Source of the DNA: Pseudomonas tehranensis
GTDB lineage: Bacteria; Pseudomonadota; Gammaproteobacteria; Pseudomonadales; Pseudomonadaceae
Assembly: GCF_014268615.1 (NCBI RefSeq)
Contig: NZ_JABWQV010000031.1
Span: forward strand, 1-34,390
Direction: 5' to 3'
Length of the DNA stretch: 34,390 nt
A program made the translations under genes and the position numbers. Of the stretch, positions 31,198-34,390 are shown piece by piece. Position 1 is the stretch's first letter. Each line of letters opens with the position of its first letter. The notes below the pieces were generated by a model, which saw only the letters and a list, made by a program, of their open reading frames with translations, ran no database searches and had not been told where the DNA came from.

Positions 31198-31929
31198 TCA
31201 GGCGTAACGAACCTGACTGATATCAATCGCCACCAGCAACTCCCCCTCCACCGCCTGATCATCGGCATCGCGCCGATATGCTCGCCGCTTGCTGGGCACG
31301 AGCAGCCCATCGGCCTTGATGTAGTCCTCCACATACTGGGCCGCCGGCAGGCCACCGCTCACGTCCACGGTGTAATCATGCCGACGCAGCAGATAGTCGT
31401 CGCCAAAGTAGAAGTCCTGGACCGGGCAGTGAGTGGCGAGGGTGTCCGGGAAGCTCACCCGCAAGCGGCGCCAGACCTGTCCGCCTTCCTTCCAGGGTTC
31501 CAGTTCCTGGGTGGTGACGCCCGGAAAAGTAAACAGGAACGGCATGGTCAGGTAGGACCAGAGCGCATAGCCATTGAAGTAGGCACGATGAAGCGGATCC
31601 CAGGGAGTGGTTGGCTCGTGCTTGAAGAACGAAGCCCTGGGGTCGGAACGCTCAGCGATCACTTTGCCCTCGGTGGTTTCGATGGCGATGCGATCCGGCG
31701 TGAACGCGGTGCGCTGGTTCAGTGCACCGAACGGCATGACCGAGGCGCGCTGCTCATGCAGCCAGACGGTCATCTGCCGTGGAGCATTGTCTTGCGTTAA
31801 CCCCTTCATGGCCCACAACGAGCCGCCGGTCACAAGAGTGACCTGGACAGTGTTGAAAGTGTTCCAGCGCTCGAGACCGCCGTGGGCAATCAGGACTTGT
31901 TCCAGCAGGTCGTGCTTGTGCGCCTTCAT
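31198..31929 (-). CDS. Conserved protein of unknown function
   Basis: This 243-residue protein has no clear signal peptide or membrane helix. The start MKAHKHDLLEQVLIAHGGLE followed by RWNTFNTVQVTLVTGGSLWA looks like the opening of beta-rich, lipoprotein-carrier-like folds. Later parts are WLHEQRASVMPFGALNQRTA, YALWSYLTMPFLFTFPG, FYFGDDYLLRRHDYTVDV and VPSKRRAYRR. I recognise the type from Pseudomonas genomes but know no function. ATG 31929 is chosen because GAGGAGG lies ten bases upstream; an ATG at 31968 is less well supported. It is convergent with the LysR gene, with eight bases between the stops. The MHS-type transporter upstream is 70 bases away, so cotranscription is likely. Confidence 0.8.
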   Translation of the reverse strand: MKAHKHDLLEQVLIAHGGLERWNTFNTVQVTLVTGGSLWAMKGLTQDNAPRQMTVWLHEQRASVMPFGALNQRTAFTPDRIAIETTEGKVIAERSDPRASFFKHEPTTPWDPLHRAYFNGYALWSYLTMPFLFTFPGVTTQELEPWKEGGQVWRRLRVSFPDTLATHCPVQDFYFGDDYLLRRHDYTVDVSGGLPAAQYVEDYIKADGLLVPSKRRAYRRDADDQAVEGELLVAIDISQVRYA

Positions 31930-31998
31930 GATGGCCGTCCTCCTCGAGTTGGAAACGGGGTCATTCATGAGTGTAGTCGTGCACCTGGGGCAGAGTCC

Positions 31999-33312
31999 TT
32001 ACGATCCACAGGCCAACGAGGGCTGCGCGGTCTTCGAGTGCCGGGCGGGAAAATACGCCGCCGCGCCCACACCCACCGCGCCCATCACCACGCAATACCC
32101 CACGCACACCCATGGGCTCCACGGCACCAGTGCGATCAGCACCAACGGCGTCACGCTGGCCCACAAGGCATAGGCAATGTTGTAGGTAAACGAGATGCCG
32201 GATACGCGGATTTTCGGCGGAAACAGGCTGACCATCACCGATGGCACCGCGCCAACCACGCCGCAACCCAGGCCCGCCACAGCGTAGGCCAGGCCCAGCC
32301 AGGCGCCGCCGCTGATCAGGCTGGCGTAGAGCACGGCGATGCCCATCGGCAACAGCAGGCTGTAGAGCATGACAGTGCGCCAGGCACCGATGCGGTCGAC
32401 GATGAGGCCGGCCAGGACGCAGCCGATGTTCAGAAAGACGATGCCCAGGCTGCTCAGGGCGAACGTGTGACTGGGGGTCATGCCGAAGCTTTTTTGCATC
32501 ACGGTCGGGGTGATGACCACAAACACCACCACGGCGGACGTCAGTACGCAGGTGAGGATGGCGGCGGGCAACAAGGCCTGGCGATGGTCCCGCAGCACAG
32601 TGCGTAGCGGCAGTTCCGTCGCGCCTTCGCGCTTGGCTTGCAGGGCCATGAAGATCGGCGTTTCGCTCAGCCAGCGGCGCAGCCAGACGCCGATTACACC
32701 GAAGACCCCACCCAGCAGGAACGGCAAGCGCCAGGCGTAATCGAGAATTTCTGCTGCAGTGAATATCTGCGCCAGCGCCGTGGCGGTCAGAGCGCCCAGC
32801 AAGTAGCCGAAGGTCAGACCGGCCTGGAGGAAACCCAGCGCGTAGCCGCGATGCTGCAGCGGTGCATGTTCGGCCACGAACACCCAGGCGCTCGGCACTT
32901 CGCCGCCCACCGCCGCGCCTTGCAGGATGCGCAGCGCCAGCAGCAACAACGGGGCGAAATAGCCGATTTGCGCGTAAGTCGGCATCACGCCGATGAGCAG
33001 GCAGGGCAAGGCCATCATCAGGATGCTCAGGCTGAACACCCGCTTGCGCCCCAGGCGATCGGCGAAGTGCGCCATGAGGATGCCGCCCAGGGGCCGTGCC
33101 AGGTAGCCAGTGGCGAAAATCCCGAAGCTTTGCAGCAAGCGCAGCCACTCGGGCATTTCCGGGGGAAAGAACAGCTGGCTGAGGGTCAGGGCGAAGAAGA
33201 CAAAAATGATGAAGTCGTAGATTTCCAGCGCACCACCCAGGGCGGCGAGGCCCAGGGTTTTGTAGTCGGATCGGCTGAATCGGGCGTCTGGCAGATGAGT
33301 GGTGGCAGTCAT
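31999..33312 (-). CDS. MFS transporter of the metabolite:H+ symporter (MHS) type
   Basis: This 437-residue inner-membrane protein has twelve predicted helices. Typical MHS features are GGALEIYDFIIFVFFALTLS in helix one, GYLARPLGGILMAHFADRLG and RKRVFSL in the loop after helix two, RILQGAAVGGEVPSAWVFVA, and LRRWLSETPIF before the central loop. Proteins of this family import dicarboxylates, betaine, citrate or aromatic acids with protons; the substrate here cannot be told. ATG 33312 is the first in frame after an upstream ORF boundary. The unknown-function gene at 31198-31929 follows on the same strand. Confidence 0.92.
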   Translation of the reverse strand: MTATTHLPDARFSRSDYKTLGLAALGGALEIYDFIIFVFFALTLSQLFFPPEMPEWLRLLQSFGIFATGYLARPLGGILMAHFADRLGRKRVFSLSILMMALPCLLIGVMPTYAQIGYFAPLLLLALRILQGAAVGGEVPSAWVFVAEHAPLQHRGYALGFLQAGLTFGYLLGALTATALAQIFTAAEILDYAWRLPFLLGGVFGVIGVWLRRWLSETPIFMALQAKREGATELPLRTVLRDHRQALLPAAILTCVLTSAVVVFVVITPTVMQKSFGMTPSHTFALSSLGIVFLNIGCVLAGLIVDRIGAWRTVMLYSLLLPMGIAVLYASLISGGAWLGLAYAVAGLGCGVVGAVPSVMVSLFPPKIRVSGISFTYNIAYALWASVTPLVLIALVPWSPWVCVGYCVVMGAVGVGAAAYFPARHSKTAQPSLACGS

Positions 33313-33351
33313 GGGCAGATTTAAACAAGAAAAGTTTTTGAGAAGGACGGT

Positions 33352-33525
33352 TCAGGCGTCTTGGCCGTCGTCCATGGGCTGTGCCGGTAGTTGGTCTGGC
33401 TCAGCGTCTTCGGCCTCTTCAGCAGGCAGGAAATCCTTGCGGCTCTGGGCGATGGCCCGGCGTATTTCGTCGCCTTTGGTGGGGCAGTTCTTGAGGCGGG
33501 CGATGCCGTCGGGTTTCTGCGTCAT
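33352..33525 (-). CDS. Small acidic protein of unknown function
   Basis: This 57-residue protein (MTQKPDGIARLKNCPTKGDE, IRRAIAQSRKDFLPAEEAED) has a basic amphipathic N-terminal half and an acidic, Pro-rich tail. ATG 33525 follows GGAGG by six bases; the ATG at 33531 directly abuts that site and is unlikely. It has no membrane segment. Comparable small genes occur beside transporters in other Pseudomonas, from memory. It lies 39 bases upstream of the MHS transporter and may be its first operon gene. Confidence 0.65.
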   Translation of the reverse strand: MTQKPDGIARLKNCPTKGDEIRRAIAQSRKDFLPAEEAEDAEPDQLPAQPMDDGQDA

Positions 33526-33601
33526 CGCCATCCTCCGGTATGAATGAACAGGGGCTCGATAGTGCTCGCTTTTGGCGCGTGATGCCAATTTTGTGGTTGG
33601 A

Positions 33602-33646
33602 GGTTGCTGCGCAACCCAGCGGGAGCAAGCTCCCTGGCCACAGGAA
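33602..33646. repeat. REP-like element, inverse orientation
   Basis: GGTTGCTGCGCAACCCAGCGGGAGCAAGCTCCCTGGCCACAGG is the reverse complement of the same element found at 3649-3703 and 5953-6007, with small differences. It lies just after the PEBP gene on the minus strand. Confidence 0.75.
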
Positions 33647-33659
33647 TCTGTTGCTTGGG

Positions 33660-34220
33660 TTAGCGGTGGTAGCGACGCACTACACTGCTGTTGCGCAAGA
33701 CGTGACCGTTGATTCTTTCCATCAATTGAGGGCGTGTGAGGCCGGCTGGCAGGGCGTGCGGGGGCAGGTCGAGGGCGTATATCTGGATCAGGTAATGATG
33801 AGCGCTGTCGCCGATGGGCGGACAAGGGCCAATGTAGCCGCGGGTGTTTTTACTGTTGGTGCCGCTTATGCCTTCAAGGGTGGACTGGGTGCCCATACCC
33901 GTCGGGATCTGCCGCGTGCTGGCCTTGATGCCGTAATGAACCCAGTGGTCGACGCCCTGGCCTTTCTGGCCGTCCGGGTCGTGCATGACAATGGCGTAGC
34001 TAAGGGTGCCAGGCGGGCCCGCTGTCCAGCTCAAGGCCGGGGAAATGTTCTTGCCGCCGCAGTTGTTGGCGTCACTGGCGGCGGCCGCGGTGAACAGCCT
34101 GTTATCCGACACACCTGGAATGCTGAGGGTGAAACGTTCCTGAGCCTGGGCCGCCCCTTGTGCGCACAGCACCAGGGCGAGGGCCGCCAGCCAGGGAGTC
34201 AGGGAAGTCGATCGAGTCAT
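33660..34220 (-). CDS. YbhB/YbcL-type PEBP (Raf-kinase-inhibitor-like) secreted protein
   Basis: This 186-residue protein starts with a Sec signal peptide (SLTPWLAALALVLCAQGAAQ, cleavage after AQA near residue 27), so it is periplasmic. The phosphatidylethanolamine-binding-protein pocket shows CGGKNISPALSWTAGPPGT, the DPD motif in VMHDPDGQKGQGVDHWVHYG, and the GPCPPIGDSAHHYLIQIYAL motif. The family binds phospholipid head groups or anions; the bacterial role is not established. ATG 34220 follows AAGGTG by seven bases; a GTG nine bases earlier is less likely. It ends next to a REP-like element. Confidence 0.93.
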   Translation of the reverse strand: MTRSTSLTPWLAALALVLCAQGAAQAQERFTLSIPGVSDNRLFTAAAASDANNCGGKNISPALSWTAGPPGTLSYAIVMHDPDGQKGQGVDHWVHYGIKASTRQIPTGMGTQSTLEGISGTNSKNTRGYIGPCPPIGDSAHHYLIQIYALDLPPHALPAGLTRPQLMERINGHVLRNSSVVRRYHR

Positions 34221-34365
34221 ACCGGGCACCTTATGCAGATCAGGCCATGGACGGCCTGCGAACTATAGCCGCAGCGCCTGCCGGGTTTCAGTGACAATTA
34301 CGATGAACTTCGAATCCGTCACATTTGATCTGCGTTGACCGTGATTAGCAACACCCCCCGTCCCC

Positions 34366-34390
34366 CTGTGGGAGCGAGCCTGCTCGCGAT
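34366..34390. repeat. REP sequence cut by the window edge
   Basis: CCTGTGGGAGCGAGCCTGCTCGCGAT matches one half of the REPIN at 26580-26672, so it is probably the left arm of another REPIN. The interval 34221-34365 shows no gene. Confidence 0.7.

Noticed and set aside
31961..33328. Minus-strand open frame of 455 codons overlapping the MHS transporter in another frame
   Set aside because: It is Arg/Pro/His-rich without hydrophobic helices, while the overlapping frame has a full MHS transporter pattern.
1..34390. CRISPR array, complete insertion sequence or prophage
   Set aside because: No regularly spaced repeats, transposase, integrase or phage structural gene could be seen in any frame.

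Overview
The window looks like chromosomal DNA of a Pseudomonas of the P. fluorescens group. This rests on the GC-rich coding, the many REP/REPIN elements of the 'GTGGGAGCGAGCCTGCTCGCGA' kind, a gabD-gabT pair, a DUF6124-like gene with its structured leader, and protein sequences typical of that genus. The genus call comes from recognition, not from a database search.

Bases 1-6010 are the 3' end of an rhs locus. A partial Rhs/YD-repeat protein carries a C-terminal PD-(D/E)XK nuclease-like tip and is followed by its presumed immunity gene. Behind it lies a 3.4-kb graveyard of displaced toxin and immunity modules: a decayed NucA/NucB DNase tip overlapping an intact ComJ-like inhibitor, a WHH (HNH/EndoVII) nuclease tip with one in-frame stop and its SMI1/KNR4 immunity gene, an internally deleted copy of the first immunity gene, a frameshifted TPR-like gene, and a second SMI1/KNR4 gene. 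Part of this is a diverged duplication in which each copy has lost a different gene.

Bases 6010-12640 are ordinary genus backbone: a DUF6124-like gene, a PAS-GGDEF diguanylate cyclase, a REC-HDOD protein, and gabT and gabD for GABA catabolism. A tRNA-Arg(CCG) with its own promoter and terminator follows.

Bases 12970-25330, right of the tRNA, look like accessory metabolism. Read on the minus strand, a YcaC-like isochorismatase-fold hydrolase is followed by a Tat-exported YtcJ-like amidohydrolase, an MFS exporter with an extra C-terminal domain, an alpha/beta hydrolase, a 1039-residue periplasmic-propeller sensor kinase, a NarL-type regulator and an AraC-type regulator. The tight spacing from amidohydrolase to regulator suggests one operon that senses and processes a small molecule. 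Next to it are a short homoserine dehydrogenase and a class I glutamine amidotransferase, translationally coupled, with a truncated LysR gene and an operator-like dyad upstream.

Bases 25338-34390 return to backbone-like genes: an ECF sigma factor with a coupled membrane anti-sigma-like protein, a YfbK-like VWA lipoprotein, another lipoprotein, a quinone-oxidoreductase-like MDR protein divergent from a LysR regulator, a conserved protein of unknown role, an MHS-type MFS transporter, a 57-residue protein and a secreted YbhB-type PEBP protein. No CRISPR array, complete insertion sequence or phage module was seen.
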